NCBI RefSeq assembly: GCF_902167145.1
Contig: NC_050097.1
Coordinates: forward strand, 226,071,034 to 226,135,033
Source of the DNA: Zea mays
Taxonomy: Eukaryota > Streptophyta > Magnoliopsida > Poales > Poaceae
Direction: 5' to 3'
Length of the DNA: 64,000 nucleotides
Part shown: piece after piece, positions 1 through 11,757 of the stretch
Layout of the letters: each line of letters begins with the position of its first letter
How positions within the stretch are numbered: the stretch's first letter is position 1
Notes under the pieces: model-generated
Databases searched by the model: none
Told to the model about the DNA's origin: nothing
The model's input: the letters and a program-made list of their open reading frames with translations, nothing else
Translations under genes and position numbers: made by a program

Positions 1-1700
1 GCCTTTCTCTGTTTTAGTGTGTGCAATCCAGGGATCTGGGAAAATGGATAAAACCCTTTGGGAAAATAGTTTTTAGTGCAAAAATAAACCCTAGAACTTG
101 TATAAATCATAGAAAATTCATATGAACTCAAAATTAATCCATTCTGGTTTCTAAAATTTTGTAATATTATTGTCTATCACCTAGAGTCTCTGTTTTGACA
201 TGAAAATAGTAGTAAAATTTATTTCTCACTTAATCATATATCAAGCACATAAAACCTTTGGAAATTCATAGTTTAAAATCCATAACTCCAAAATTAATGA
301 TTCCTGTTCCTAGGATCTTATTTTAATGTGTAGATTATTATTATGTATTTTGTTTATATGTTTGGTGTGATGTTAATTTCTCCTTTATACTGTTCTTGTT
401 TGTATTATGGCGAGTATAAGAGCCAGTGGCTGAGGATTCTGGTGCCCAGCAGATAGAAGTTGCTGAGCTGGAGCTCATTGAAGGCATGTTGTACCCTTGA
501 CCACTTTTATACCCAATAATGTTCTTCAATGTCATTATTCATGCATAGGTTTAATTTTGATGGGACCCAATAGGTCACCCTAGTCTGTTTATCCTTTTTA
601 CCTTGTTTACCCCTGAATCATTTGGGTAGTTATGTTATTGCTTTACATGGTTTTTGGTTAATATTTCATTATATCCATGTTCCAATTATTTTGTTATTTT
701 ATTTATGTTCATGTCAAGATCATTAATTTTAATTGGAACATGGAGCTTAACTTGAGAAACACGTGCCTCCACAAGGGAGGAATGGGACCCCTTGGCTAAC
801 TAATTAGGAAAGCTAGTGGAAGGCTACCTTACCAAAAAGGGGCAAGGGCGGTTGGAGAGTTGCATGCAGGGAGGTTCTCGGGTTGATTTTGCTGCGATGG
901 CGGTCAGACGGGGGATTCTTACAAGTGCTATCCCATAAACTGTAGCGGGTTTTCGGAAGCTAGTAGAACTTTGTAAAGGCCTCGTAGTGGATCCCTAGAC
1001 ATTCACCTCAATAGTGTCTTAGGGCCTTGCAAACCCTGGCTACAAGGGATACACGACTTGTGGGTACAGGGTACAACCTCTGTAGAGTGTAAAACTGGTA
1101 TACTAGCTAAGCTCACGGTCATGAGCAGCTCAGGACTCTCGCATGATTAGTTTATAGAACTTAAATTCAATTTGACATTTGCATTGCATGGGATTATTTA
1201 TTAATTTTGTTCTATTATTCTCATTATGGTTTGGTATTTACTTACATTTAGTAACTGCTAATAAAACTTGACCAACTTATTAAAAGCAATGCTCAGCTTT
1301 AACACCTATTGTTGATCAGCCTTACACTTCACATGAACTCCCACCTTTGGTGAGTTCATGCACACTGGTTTCCCCACAACTTTTTGAGCTATGACCATGT
1401 GTGAGCTCACCCTTGATGTCTCACACCCCCACAGAAGAAGATCAGGTGGTTCAAGAGGAGCCACACAACGAGGAGTTTGATCTGATCTAGGTGGCGTCTC
1501 CCAGTTGACTTTATTGCGCCAAGGATGATCCTTAGTTCGTTTTATATTTATCTTTTATTTTTGTAAGACTTCCGCTATGTAATAAGTACTATGATGTTAT
1601 TGTGACATTTATTTCTATACACTCTGTTATTATATGTGTTGTCTTCTTTGGCTCATGTATGAGATGCACCCGGCTTTGTCCCTTAAAACCGGGTGTGACA
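1..1700 (+). repeat. 5' LTR of the chromovirus, left part missing at the window edge
   Basis: The sequence repeats, with scattered substitutions and small indels, the last 1.7 kb of the 3' LTR (about 22324-24027). It ends in the same ...GGGTGTGACA. The first base of the window falls inside the LTR, so the LTR start and the left target-site duplication cannot be seen. Several differences in the first 80 bases against the partner LTR show that this is not a fresh insertion. Confidence 0.93.
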
Positions 1701-1704
1701 AAAG

Positions 1705-1716
1705 TGGTACCAGAGG
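1705..1716 (+). other. Primer-binding site, initiator tRNA-Met type
   Basis: The bases tggtaccagagg lie four bases after the 5' LTR. They match the usual plant gypsy/copia primer-binding site complementary to the 3' end of initiator tRNA-Met (TGGTATCAGAGC) apart from two changes. The position is where minus-strand DNA synthesis would be primed. Confidence 0.75.
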
Positions 1717-2183
1717 AAATGTTGATTGTAGGACGAAACCTAGATAGAAATGGACAAAACCCTTTCCTACTTACCTTATTCTGATTCAGTTTATACTTAT
1801 CTTATCTTGATCCTGTCTCACCTTTTGTTGTCATACTCTGGTTACTCTTATCTTTTTCACTCTAAGACAAGATGGGTTTCACACATTAGAATCCTACATT
1901 TATGACATTCTTAAGAGATAGGGAACCTAAGACGAAAATAAAACTATTTTCTCTATTTAAAAATGTTGGTTGATTGTTCTGATGATAAATGTCTGATTTG
2001 CTTCTTTGATTGATTGAGATATTATAAATGGACATCTTAGCATGTACCACCATTAGGTAATGAATTAGCTTTGGTAGGTAAAACATTAATCTGCTTAGCT
2101 AATAAATCCCCCAAAGTAACATGCCTCGTAATTACCTGCCTTGTCTATAATCCTTTCTCTCTTACCATATGTTTCTAACTCAG

Positions 2184-3509
2184 ATGGTCAATACCAGGAA
2201 GGGTGGTGGAATTGATCTACCTCCTAATCGACACACTCGGAGGATATTTAGACAACCACAACAACAACCTGAGATTGATCCTCCACAGCCTCCACCAGCC
2301 GGAGCAGATCCCGCAGTTGCAGCCCAGATGCAGATAATGCAACAGATGGCAGACACCATGATGGATATGCACGCGCAGATGAGGCAGGAACGCCAGGAGA
2401 TGCGCCAAGAGCGAGACGAGATACGCTAGGAGATGCGCCAAGAGCGAGAGGAGATACGCCAGGAACGAAGGGCGCAACAGCAACAGCAACAAGCACCACT
2501 GCCTCCACCCCCACTACCAGTTCCACCCTAGGACAAGCACTGGGATTTCATAAGCCATAAGCCACCGACATTTGCTAACTCTTCTGATCCACTGGACACA
2601 GATGATTGGCTAAAGTCTGTAGAGAAGATGCTGAATATTGCTCAGTGCTCTAACTGGGAGAAGGTTCTATATGCTTCTGGTCGTCTGACAGGTCCTGCTG
2701 CTGACTGGTGGGATTCATACACTGCTGCCCACGATGCTGCTGATACTATCATATGGGCAGAATTTTCTACTCGGTTCAGAAACTACCATATTCCCGTTGG
2801 ACTGATGAAGATTAAGAAGAAGGAATTTCTATCGCTGAAGCAGGGAAGCATGTCAGTAAGCGAGTACCGCGATAAGTTCATTCAGCTCTCCAGATATGCA
2901 CCGGATGAAGTTGCTGAAGATGATAGAAAGCAAGAGCACTTTATTGAAGGACTTAATGGACCTCTGTAGTATGCTCTAGTGGCTCATACATTTCCATCAT
3001 TCCAGAGGCTGCTCGATAAATCCCTAGCTATTGAACACAAGCGTGTTCAGCTGGGAGATTTGAAGAGGAAGGTGATATCCGAGGGACAGGGAAGCAGCAG
3101 TGTTTATCCTCGCTACGGTTCACCGTAAGGTACACCAATTCGCACTGGATGAGGCCAGCACCCAACTCAGCACTCACCTTAGGGGACTCCACCGACTCGT
3201 CAGGCTACCGCCACTGGCACCCCGACGAAATTTTCAGGACAGAGTGCAGGCACTACTTGCTACAAGTGTGGGAAGACTGGACATTATGCAAATGTGTGCC
3301 CACAGAGGATTGCTACTACCCCAGTTCAGAACAAGCAGCAGACTCTAGGATCTGGCAAGGGATTCTCTATTGCTAGGGTTAATCAAGTCAGTGTTGATGC
3401 TACTCCTGATGCGGATGACATCACACTTGGTATGTTTTACATTAATGCAATTCCTGCAACAATATTATTTGATTCTGGTGCTACACATTCATTTATGTCT
3501 GCTCGATAA
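2184..3509 (+). pseudogene. gag and protease of the chromovirus, broken by stop codons
   Basis: The frame opens at ATG 2184 (MVNTRKGG..., the usual start of plant chromovirus gag). It shows a gag capsid region at 2628-2969, with the ASGRLTGPAADWWDSY stretch and a following EYRDKFIQLSRYAP motif. A CCHC zinc knuckle of C-x2-C-x4-H-x4-C type lies at 3258-3299. A retroviral-type aspartic protease site FDSGATHSFMS lies near 3469-3501. All of these sit in one frame, but it is cut by in-frame stops at 2427, 2529, 2967, 3126, 3354 or nearby, and 3507. Several stops read TAG where related elements have CAG. Gag would package element RNA and the protease would mature the polyprotein; this copy is dead. 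Confidence 0.82.
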
Positions 3510-3591
3510 ACCAACACAAATGAGTTACCACTGAAATTATGAAAACACCAAGATAGTAATTACACCCAAAGGGCCTGTTGAGGCAAATCAT

Positions 3592-4280
3592 ATGACACCT
3601 AAATTGACATTGACAATTATGGGAAGAGAATTCGGGGCTACCGCTATAATATTAGAGGCAAGCAGCATAGATCTAATCCTTGGTATGTCATGGTTAAGAA
3701 AGGCAAAGGTCGTTATACAGTGTGGTAGGGGTACAATAGAACTCACCAGCCCTAAAGGAGAAAGATTTGACGTTGAAATTACAGTAACTGCCTCTACCCG
3801 ACGTGCGGCATTCTTCATAGATGTGGAGTTTGTTCAAAACAACATCCGTGTGGTTAGGGATTTTCCGGATGTCTTTCCAGAGGAGTTACCAGGGATGCCA
3901 CCAGATAGGGAAGTGGAGTTTGTCATTGATCTCTTACCTGGGACTGCTCCTATTTCTAAACGGTCATACAGGATGTTCGTAGAAGAATTAAAAGAACTTA
4001 AGAAGCAGTTAATGGAGTTACAAGAGGCTGGGTACATACGTCCGAGTTCCTCACCTTGGGGAGCGCCGGTTCTATTTGTACAGAAGAAAGATGGATCGCA
4101 AAGGATGTGTGTGGATTATAGATCCCTTAATGATGCTACTGTGAAGAACAAGTATCTGTTACCCCACATTGAGGATTTATTTGATCAGATGAGAGGTGTT
4201 AGGGTATTCTCGAAGATTGATCTCCGATCGGGTTACCATCAAATGAAGAATAGGCCTTCTGATATTTCCAAGACAGCTTT
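3592..4280 (+). pseudogene. Chromovirus pol, N-terminal part of reverse transcriptase
   Basis: The translation covers the end of the protease domain (ILGMSWL near 3680) and the start of reverse transcriptase. Typical gypsy motifs are [47 protein letters not shown] and [12 protein letters not shown]. The frame is shifted by one relative to the gag frame. The coding sequence stops abruptly at 4280 inside the codons for Ala-Phe, where an LTR-like insertion starts with TGTAACACCC. The rest of the domain, in the same frame, resumes at 18252 behind a copy of the gcttt target duplication. The gene is therefore physically interrupted by that insertion. Confidence 0.9.
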
Positions 4281-5159
4281 TGTAACACCCCTGGTGTTAC
4301 GAGAACTAAAAATTTGGCATGTCACCATATGCACTCACATTGACTTGCTTGATACACTTAGAATGCATTCACTAGGATCCAAAATAATCTAAGTATGATG
4401 TTGTGATTAGTGAAGAGTGAAGGACTTGGTTTTAAAAATCTCAGTTTAGAGCTCCAAAAGTGGAACTTGTGATTTGGCAATAATTTGCCAAAAGGTCAAA
4501 TTACCAAATTTATAGAGTTCTCCAACCCAAACAACTTTCAGGTATAGAAATTTCCATGTTTTATAGGAAGAAGTGGAGACACTCAAAAATTAACTTTTTG
4601 GACCTAAGGTTGGATGGCTGGAAACATTATCAAGTAGCTGCCTTTGAATCTTCATAACTTTTGATCTATAGGAAATTTGAAGATGGTCACAGTAGCAAAG
4701 CTATAGAGCTACACTAGATGTGTAATTTTTTTAAGCTACTTAACCCCAAATCCATATGGAACTAGGTGGAAGACTAGTCCAAAGTGGGAATGTCAGAATC
4801 TGAATTTCAGACTGCAATATCTGAAACTGAAGATTTTATATTCTGAAGCAACTTTGAAAGCCTGTTGGTGGCTGATCCATACAGCTATGGGTTAAAGCTT
4901 ATGTACCAAAGTGGAATACCACATGTTGGGGTATAAGTTTGGTTAATGGTCATACCCCTGAAACTATTTGGAACTGGTAGAAAGAGTGGTTCAAAAATGT
5001 AATGTTTATTTCTGGGTGTCAGATTTTCTAAGAAAACCAAGTCTGAATTTGGGTATTTGATGCAACCTTTGGACTTTGGTAGTTTGGAATCCACGAGTGT
5101 TTTGAGAAAGGTTGTTGTAACAAACTTGTAGAGTAGGTATTGTAGAACAAACTCTATTA

Positions 5160-7166
5160 GGCCTCGTTCGGTTGTACCCAACCAGTCCGGATTGGGTCTG
5201 GATTGGGGGCCAATCCAGGCTGAAATCCAAGCCCAGTAAATTTCTGTGATCCTATTCGTTTTTCTGTTCGGTTAAGCCCACTAGGATTTTTAACCCATGG
5301 GCTTGGATTTTTTTTGACAGAGGAGGTCATGGAACAGAGCCAGGACTCGAAGGGTATGGAAACGAATCCAGAGCGAGCGATAACATGTATACGCGTGACG
5401 AGCGACGGCGGCGGCGCAACCGGCCGATGAGCGGCATGCCGGCGTCGTGACGGCTCTCCGCGTCGCCAGCAACTTCTACTGTGTTGGCAACCTTCTCCCT
5501 GGTAGGTACCTCTCTCTTTTGTTAGCTAGGGTTTCGAGTCATTTCTTGGTCCCGGTGTTCATGGTAGATGGGCGGTGCCATGGTTGAGGGAGGGGGTCGG
5601 GGGTCGCGGGGCACCGGTCACCGGAGATGGCGGCGAGTGCCATGCTGACTGCCGAGCGTGAGCAATGAAGAGTTGAGTCTCTGGGCCGCTGGCCACCGAG
5701 CGAGCCGCATGGTTGTTTCTTCTCATATTTTAAGTAGACCATATTTTGGATGCCCCGTGAACACTGAAGACCGATAGTTGCTCCTGAGTACTGACGATTG
5801 TACTGAATATAAACATGATTACAGATCCAATAGCTACCATCTAACCAGAGATAAACTTGTTTATATCTAGTGGCTCTACTTCACTGTTCTGCTGCTACAT
5901 CAATCTCCTGATGTGATTAATTGAAGAGACGGCATGTATGGCTACCTGTCTTCGTTGGCAGATATTGTTTTTGTTTTGTGTTTAAATGTTTTTTTATTAT
6001 GTTTTCCACTCTTTTATTAATACATAGATCCATAGTTAACCTGTCAACTTCTCTTTTAAAAATGCTTGACTATGATTGTTAGATACATGATTCACTATCG
6101 CAGGTGATGTCATTTTTCCTTGTTCTGGCTAATAGCTAAAAGGTTATACAAAAGAGTAAATTATTTTAGACTTTGTGATCTGTAGCCTAATTTTAGACTT
6201 TGTTAGGTTGAAGACTGTAATGTGAAATCCACAAGTGAACACTTATATTATACTTGCAGAGCACTAATGCAGTGACAGTAGCTCGACTTGCTTTGCTGAT
6301 CGTTGACATGTAACTAAACCAAAACAGCTTCCTGAGAATCTGCAAACAAGCTAGCTGAAAACTTGTACCTGAAAACTTAAAATTGGTATCTCTATATCTA
6401 ATAGTGCAGACAAATAGGTACAACAATGTCAAATAGTGTAGGCACCTGAAAACTGGTATCTCTTATCTAAAGCTTCGCTTTTGTCCAGTAGCTAGCTTTT
6501 TTCTAATTGTAGTTCATTTAATATGGTAGCACATTATTCTGCACTTTTAATTTGATAACAGTTAGCACCATTTGAATTATTTTGGTTTGCTTTCTACATA
6601 AATTTCAAATTTTTATCTGTTGATTTCTGCTTTATTCCTTATTTAAACTTTACAGACAGAGAATATTGGTCATATGGAGGCAGAGCCTTGCACACCAGTA
6701 TGAGCTATATATATGTTGCATTTCTCCATGTTTGGGCTCATCATGTAATAGAACCTAAAGGCAGGTTGTTGCAAGACTTGTATGGCATGCTTAAATTTTT
6801 GAACAAAATATAGCTCACACAGAGACATTACATGCTTAATTTTTTTGAACAAATTAATATATGTATCGAGAATCGTATGACATGCTTAAATTTCCTGAGA
6901 AATGACTTGTTCTATGCTTTAATTTTGTTGGTTTTATTGGCTTTTGTTGGTATTTAAGTTTGGGGTTTAATCCACATGGAATAAACGAACAAACATAGTT
7001 GTTTGGGTTTTGGAATATAATCCATATGGACCAAACGAACAAACATTGGTTAATTGAGTTTTGGGATTAAATCCCACAAGGGATTGGGTGAAAGGCTTGG
7101 ATTCACCCAATCCATGTGGGGTGAAAAACCAATCTGGAAAATTTTCCAGAAGTGCCGAACAAGGCC
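5160..7166 (+). mobile_element. PIF/Harbinger-like (Tourist-type) DNA transposon, non-autonomous
   Basis: Terminal inverted repeats GGCCTCGTTCGG / GGCCTTGTTCGG are flanked on both sides by TTA (5157-5159 and 7167-7169). That is the 3-bp target duplication of the PIF/Harbinger superfamily. The subterminal regions (about 5165-5310 and 7030-7160) are also imperfect inverted copies rich in 'ttgggtg/ccaatcca' motifs. At about 2.0 kb it is larger than a usual MITE. I see no convincing transposase, only short ORFs in an AT-rich middle and a GC-rich patch at 5330-5700. Confidence 0.8.
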
Positions 7167-8553
7167 TTAGGTGGGATGCCCTAAACCCATATGCTACTAG
7201 GAGTAAAGGTGGTTCAAAATTGTGTTGGCTGAATTCTGAATTTTCAGATTTGGACTATTATCTAAGTCTGAATTTCAGTGATTGTGACTGATTTTGGAGC
7301 TTCGTGGTAAATAATCCATAATGTTTTGAACTATGGTTTCTATAGAGAAATTGAAGACCATAAGGTGGTGTACAAATGTATTTAAGGGTGATGGATATGG
7401 TCCTACACAAAAAGTGGAGAAAAAGTTGACTGAAAATGGACTGTTAGGTTACTCGTGACTGAAATTGGTTCAGTTAACTAAAACTGAAATTCAGTAAATG
7501 GTGGCTAATTTGGAGCTCATTTGTGATCAATCCAAGTGGTTTTGGACTAACGTTTCCATATAAGAGTTAGAGCCCATAGTACAGAGAACAAGGTTATTAA
7601 ATAAGTTTGATTTTGGGCTGCACTAAATTTGGAGTAAATTGTGCTCAAACTCTCTCTGTCAGGTGCGAGTTCAGTTTTTGGTTCAGTTAACTGAATCTGA
7701 ATTTCAGTATTTTCATCCCACTTTGAAGCACTATAACTTTTGATCCCTGAATTTTTGACATAGGGTTGCTGCAGCAAGTTTGTAGAGCCATGTTTTGTCA
7801 ACAAGTTTGATTAACTGAGATCTCCCTGTTATCACTGAAGTTTATGAGTAAATTGAGCTCCAATTTTTCTATCAGATAGCTGTGTACTGAACTTTGATCA
7901 GCTAGCTGAAACCCAGTTCAGTATTTCTGTTGGCCGTTAAAAATTGTGAGATCACGGGGGGTGGGGAGATGAGAGTTCAGTCGGGCAGTGTGTGGGCAGG
8001 TTTTGGGTGGACATAACAGGTTTGGATTGTTTTTGAAAAATACCTCAACAACATTACTGGGTTCCACGTACCTCGATTTATCTTGGAATTGTTAGTGGAT
8101 ATTTAATAAGGGATGTAACTGAGAGTGACCTCGAGACTTCTAGTGTCTGAGTTCAGTGAGCTCGATGCTTATCCACCCTCGGCGACCTCCCAGTCTGCCT
8201 GTTATCGATTTGAGCATTGGTGCCTAGCTGTGCCCTTGATCACGCGTGGTGCTTGTGCTCTGAAGCCATGTGTCCAGGTCCAAGCAGCTGCTGGCACCAG
8301 CACGTCGATCTCTAGCGCCAGGTTCAGTGCCTTCACTCTCGTACTCACCCAGCGCGCGCAGTATATCCTGCATGAGTCCATCGCACGCTGTCTTCTCCGT
8401 GTCTGGTGGTCGGCCCATACACCGCTCGACTCCTCCTTTGGCGACGTGTTTCCTCCGATATCGTCGTGGCTGCTTCACTCTCTGTCCGTCTTTGCCGTGT
8501 GTTATTCCTCACCGGTGGTCGACCCTGTCCGAGCACTGGCGTTGCCCCATCGG

Positions 8554-9015
8554 CCGATTTTTTTTTGTTTTTGAGTCCTTTTTGTGTCAAAAATTTCCAA
8601 TTAGACCCCCAGAAAACTTAAATGCAATTTTGGACCCATTTCTCGGTGCCATGAGCTATAGCGCCGAGTTTACACATCTCGGCGCCATAGATCTTGGCGC
8701 CGAGCTACCTGCCGCGCTGTCGTACACCAGTTGACGCGGCGCCGACGTGGCACCGAGCTCGGCAACAAGATCTATGGCGCCGAGCTCGAATGTGTAACCA
8801 TAAAACTTGTCTAGCTCAGTTGGTATACCACAAGGCTGTTAACCTCAAGGTTGTGGGTTCGAGCCCCATTGTGAGCGTTTAATATTTTTTGTCTTTGTCA
8901 CTGATTTGTTTTTTTATTGTGCAGGTCAGTGACATCAAACGGATTTAAAACTTATAAACTAATTATAGAATGATAAAAGTAATATGCACTAACCACAAGC
9001 AAAAGATTTTTTTAA
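8554..9015 (+). repeat. Left terminal inverted repeat of the MULE
   Basis: This segment matches the reverse complement of 14901-15410 almost throughout. It starts with T-rich sequence and 'gagtcctttttgtgtc', then a GC-rich stretch with repeated (C)TCGGCGCC(A) palindromes, the tRNA-like sequence, and an AT-rich inner end 'ccacaagcaaaaga...'. The repeated CTCGGCGCCATAGATCTTGGCGCCGAG can form a strong hairpin. The right TIR has an extra block of about 48 bases near its inner third. Confidence 0.82.
8805..8877 (+). tRNA. tRNA-Lys-derived sequence in the left TIR, degenerate
   Basis: The 73-base segment has an A-box-like TAGCTCAGTTGGT, a T-arm GGTTCGAGCCCC (B box), and an anticodon-arm region reading GGCTGTTAACC. 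It aligns over its whole length with plant tRNA-Lys. Its sister copy in the right TIR has TTT at the anticodon, whereas here the loop reads GTT (Asn-like), so one base has changed. Acceptor-stem pairing is poor. I consider it a decayed tRNA gene captured by the transposon; whether RNA polymerase III still reads it is unknown. Confidence 0.6.
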
Positions 9016-9458
9016 CATTATATAATATTGATGATTGGTTATATACTATATATCATTTCCTTGGTAATAGTACAACATATGCTCGAATTTGAATTATCAT
9101 AGTATTGTTTCTTCACTGTCTTAACACATGATCATCTGTAGTTTAATTGTGCTTGCCTGGCCTGATCTTTAACGCTCATCGAGTACAGTTTCCTTCTTGA
9201 AGAAATAAAAATAAAATTCAGCCAAGTCAAAACCTCCCTTGGGATGAACAAATCAAATGTCCCCTGATCTGTCTCGTTAAACCCTCCCTTGGGATGCACA
9301 CATCAAATGTCCCCTGATCTGTCATCTCAAAGCGAGGGACTTGCCCGGCCCAGCGGCATCATGTCATTTGTTTCATTTGGAAGTTGATGAGTACGGTATG
9401 CGTTACATTGTCCTTGTAATGGAAAGAAATAAAATAGTATAAAGTTTAATTTGGATCC

Positions 9459-9935
9459 TGTTGGGGCGAAGGCAAAGACGCCACCCTTCGCTCGAGGCCT
9501 TCGCTGCAGTCGTTGGTCGAACAGAGACAAGACAACGGGCAGGGACACCCTCCGCCCCATACGACATCAGACGAAGACCTGCGACGAGGTCATCCCACCG
9601 TGCGGCCTCGTCCAGCACAGAGGCCCACTTATGATCCGGCCCATTGTAACGGGCCCTGCGTGGCCGCTGCGTGTTACGGGCCTAATTTGTAAAGGCATCC
9701 CTGTAATTACAGTCTGTAACCCTGTTTTATGGGAATATTCTGGGGATAACCTAGGTGTCTGAGGGCACATGCGTCCTTAACACAGGACGCTGGGCACTCA
9801 GATACCTATAAATACCCCCGCACAGTGCTCGTGAGAGGCTAGATTAACAGAGCTATTGCCATCTTGCACGAGAACCCTGTTTACGTCACTACACCTCCCG
9901 TTGGATCCCCTTGCGTCAGAGAGCAAGTTCCAACA
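9459..9935 (+). repeat. 5' LTR of the non-autonomous gypsy element
   Basis: The 477-bp LTR is almost identical to 13798-14274. A TATA-like CTATAAATA lies near 9807-9815, about 125 bases before the LTR end. It is followed directly by tttggcgcccaccgttcg, a primer-binding-site-like sequence. Confidence 0.92.
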
Positions 9936-9975
9936 TTTGGCGCCCACCGTTCGTGCTACGAAAAAACCACCCGCG

Positions 9976-11757
9976 ATGGCACCCAAGAAAGCTAACTCGA
10001 AGGCCGACGAGGCTGCGAAGGCAGCACTACTTGCCGCAAGAAAGGGCAAGGCCCTCGCCCTCACCCAATCCACCCACTAAGAGGCCACTGAAGACGACAC
10101 TCTCCGCACCTGCGGCCCTGAAGGACAATCGCAGCCTCCCCCAGGCTTTGCCCCACTGGAGGGCGCGGACCTCACCGAGGACGGTGAAGTCCTCGGCGTC
10201 TCAGCGGAAGAACAGCTACAGCTGCGCGCCCTGCGCCTCAAGAACCGCAATCTCCAGAGGCAGAAAGAGATACTAGAGGCCAAGCGCCAGCGCGTGTCTG
10301 CACTAGCCAAGGTGCGGCAAATGATACGCGACGAAGAGCAGAAGGCCCAGGACCTCGAGCGGGAGATCGCGCTGATGCAGCGCGAAGGCCACCTCGGCCT
10401 GCAGCATGGGCCACCCCTGCAACAGCGCGCACAACCGGAAGACCCGCGTTTCCCCCAGCGCGACCACATCTTCCCGCACGCCGCGCCATTCCAAGGGGTC
10501 AACTACCTCGACGAGCGAAGTCCCCTGGCGCCACATCTGCAAGTGATGCCTTGGCCCGCCAACTTCCGGGCAGGGACCTATCCCAAGTACAACGGCAGCA
10601 CTGACCCGGCACAATACATAATGAGTTATCAGGTCGCCGTTGCATCTTCCGGAGAGGACGACGCCACAATGGCCAAGTCTTTCATCATCGCCCTCGAAGG
10701 CCCAGCTCTCACCTGGTTCACCAGGTTGCCTCCGCTGTCCATTGATTCCTGGAGAAGCCTCCGGGACAAGTTCCTGCTCAACTTCCAAGGGTACCGCCCA
10801 GACACCAACGCCTTGGCCGAACTCTCGCTCCGCAAGCAGCTGGAAAAGGAGACTCTGCGGGAGTATTACCGCAAATTTCTAACACTCAAGTCACAGCTGC
10901 CCTCAGTCGACGACCAGATCGCCATCCACTACGCCATCAGTGGCCTTCGCGCCGGCGTCCTCTATAGCCACTGCATCAGAGATCCGCCCAAGAACCTCCA
11001 GGAATTATATCAGCTGTTTGAAAAATACGCCAAATCCGAAGAGCTCCACCAGCGCAAGGTTGAGTCTCAAAGGAAGCCCAAAGATGCTCCACAGACCAGC
11101 CGCACGTGGACGAGGACTCCGCAGCAAGACTCCGGTCGAGACGGCCGCAATCAACAGCAAGTGCACAATATCGCCAACCAGCACCCCTCTGCTGAAGCCC
11201 CTCGCCGCCAGGAATATCCCCCCCAGGGCCGCGGAAATGGAACTCGCGGTAGGGGTCGGGGGCGTGCGCAGCCGCCGCGCCGATTCTACTGCCTCTTCCA
11301 TGGCGAAGACTGCGCCCACCAAACCAAAGACTGCCCAGAAACGAAGGCCACCAAAGACAGGATGGCACGGGCGCAGCCAGCCGACAACCCCAGAGTTGTC
11401 GCGCACACTTACCAGCAACCCCCTCCACCATATATCCACGCCCCCGCCCCGCATCCACCACACCACGCTTACCAACACCATCAGGAAGTACAAATCGTAC
11501 CTCCCCCACCCACACCACCACACCAACCGGCGGGACACAGCACCCGCCTCGTCCCTCACAGCAGTGAGTGCCGGCATCTCGCCGCTAGCACTAAGGGCAC
11601 CGCCCTTCGCCTTTGGCACTACGGCAGCCGCCGTGGTCGCCGCGGCAGGCGGAACAACGACAAGTTGGCCTTCGTCCAACCCTGCGACGTATCAACAAAT
11701 TACAAAAAAAAGAAAAAAAGAAAAGAAAATCGAGCCAACAGCTTACCAACAAGATAG
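9976..11757 (+). pseudogene. gag of the non-autonomous gypsy element, one in-frame stop
   Basis: From ATG 9976 (MAPKKANSK...) one frame runs to 11757, broken by a single TAA at 10078. The remainder (from about 10081) includes a coiled, charged N-terminal part (residues like LRLKNRNLQRQKEILEAKRQ). A Retrotrans_gag domain follows at about 10560-11060, with TYPKYNGSTDPAQYI, GPALTWFTRLPP and the EKETLREYYRKF helix. A Cys/His cluster FYCLFHGEDCAHQTKDCPE lies near 11283-11340, in the place of a zinc knuckle. The C-terminus is rich in Pro and His. Gag would form virus-like particles. The stop looks like CAA changed to TAA. If it is bypassed or a downstream ATG is used (10294), a 487-residue protein remains open. 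Confidence 0.8.

Noticed and set aside
8125..8574. Candidate 149-residue protein gene on the plus strand left of the MULE
   Set aside because: The frame runs across the MULE insertion boundary at 8554, shows no domain and lies in the GC-rich part of a solo-LTR-like sequence.
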